Origin: Strigops habroptila
Lineage: Eukaryota > Chordata > Aves > Psittaciformes > Psittacidae
DNA length: 64,000 nucleotides
Assembly: GCF_004027225.2 (NCBI RefSeq)
Contig: NC_044296.2
Span: 4,074,796 to 4,138,795, forward strand
Direction: 5' to 3'
Shown: piece after piece, positions 63,803 through 64,000 of the stretch
How the letters are laid out: every line of letters starts with the position of its first letter
Position numbering within the stretch: position 1 is the stretch's first letter
The notes under the pieces: model-generated
What the model saw: only the letters and a program-made list of their open reading frames with translations
The model's database searches: none
Told to the model about the DNA's origin: nothing
Position numbers and translations under genes: made by a program

Positions 63803-64000
63803 CTGAAAGCAGGACAGTAAAGATCACTGAGAGGTTTCCGAGCCAAAACCCCCACCTCTTTGCTTGAGATGCACATGCTTTACCACACAATGCAAACAGT
63901 AAACCAGGAAATCCCATACCTGCATTTAAAGATTTCTATTTCTTAATGTTTGCCACTCCCCCTTAAAATCTGCATGGTAAAGAAAAGGCTGCTAAACTAA

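Noticed and set aside
1-64000. CRISPR arrays, operons, riboswitches or phage genes
   Set aside because: No spaced direct-repeat array or bacterial gene organisation is present. The intron-bearing genes and CR1 show a vertebrate nuclear genome.

Overview
The window is vertebrate nuclear DNA, most likely from a bird. Genes are split by GT-AG introns. A 3' fragment of a CR1 LINE (about 60103-60705, sense on the minus strand) is the typical avian interspersed repeat. The gene order matches human chromosome 19p13.11 (CPAMD8, F2RL3, SIN3B). The exact species cannot be read from the sequence.

Region by region. 1-480 is upstream flank with nothing recognised. About 480-1300 is a CpG-rich promoter and first-exon region. 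977-48775 (+) is a complete CPAMD8 gene. I could place 42 coding exons whose phases all join and whose summed length is 5553 nt, giving a predicted 1850-residue protein. It has a signal peptide, macroglobulin domains, a basic cleavage site, an intact GCGEQ thioester, a receptor-binding domain, a Kazal module and an acidic Tyr-rich tail. 48776-54083 is the CPAMD8 3' UTR, an intergenic stretch, and the 3' side of a convergent gene. 54084-55886 (-) is F2RL3 (protease-activated receptor 4), with two coding exons and 403 residues. 55887-61060 is intergenic and contains one exon-like orphan segment and the CR1 copy. About 61060-63802 (-) is the 3' UTR and last coding exon of SIN3B, which continues beyond the right edge.

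How the genes relate. CPAMD8 encodes a secreted A2M/complement-family protein. F2RL3 encodes a protease-activated GPCR. SIN3B encodes a nuclear corepressor scaffold. Their adjacency is conserved synteny, not a functional operon. CPAMD8 runs convergent to F2RL3 and SIN3B, which are tandem on the minus strand.

I found no new gene system. The points most worth a second look are the unusual predicted PAR4 tethered ligand (AIPGEK), a perfect DR2 nuclear-receptor element in CPAMD8 intron 36, two microexons and two NAGNAG acceptors in CPAMD8, a short palindrome in intron 17, and an exon-like minus-strand segment just upstream of F2RL3. Exon borders were set by hand from splice consensus, reading-frame phase and knowledge of the family. 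No alignment or transcript data were available.
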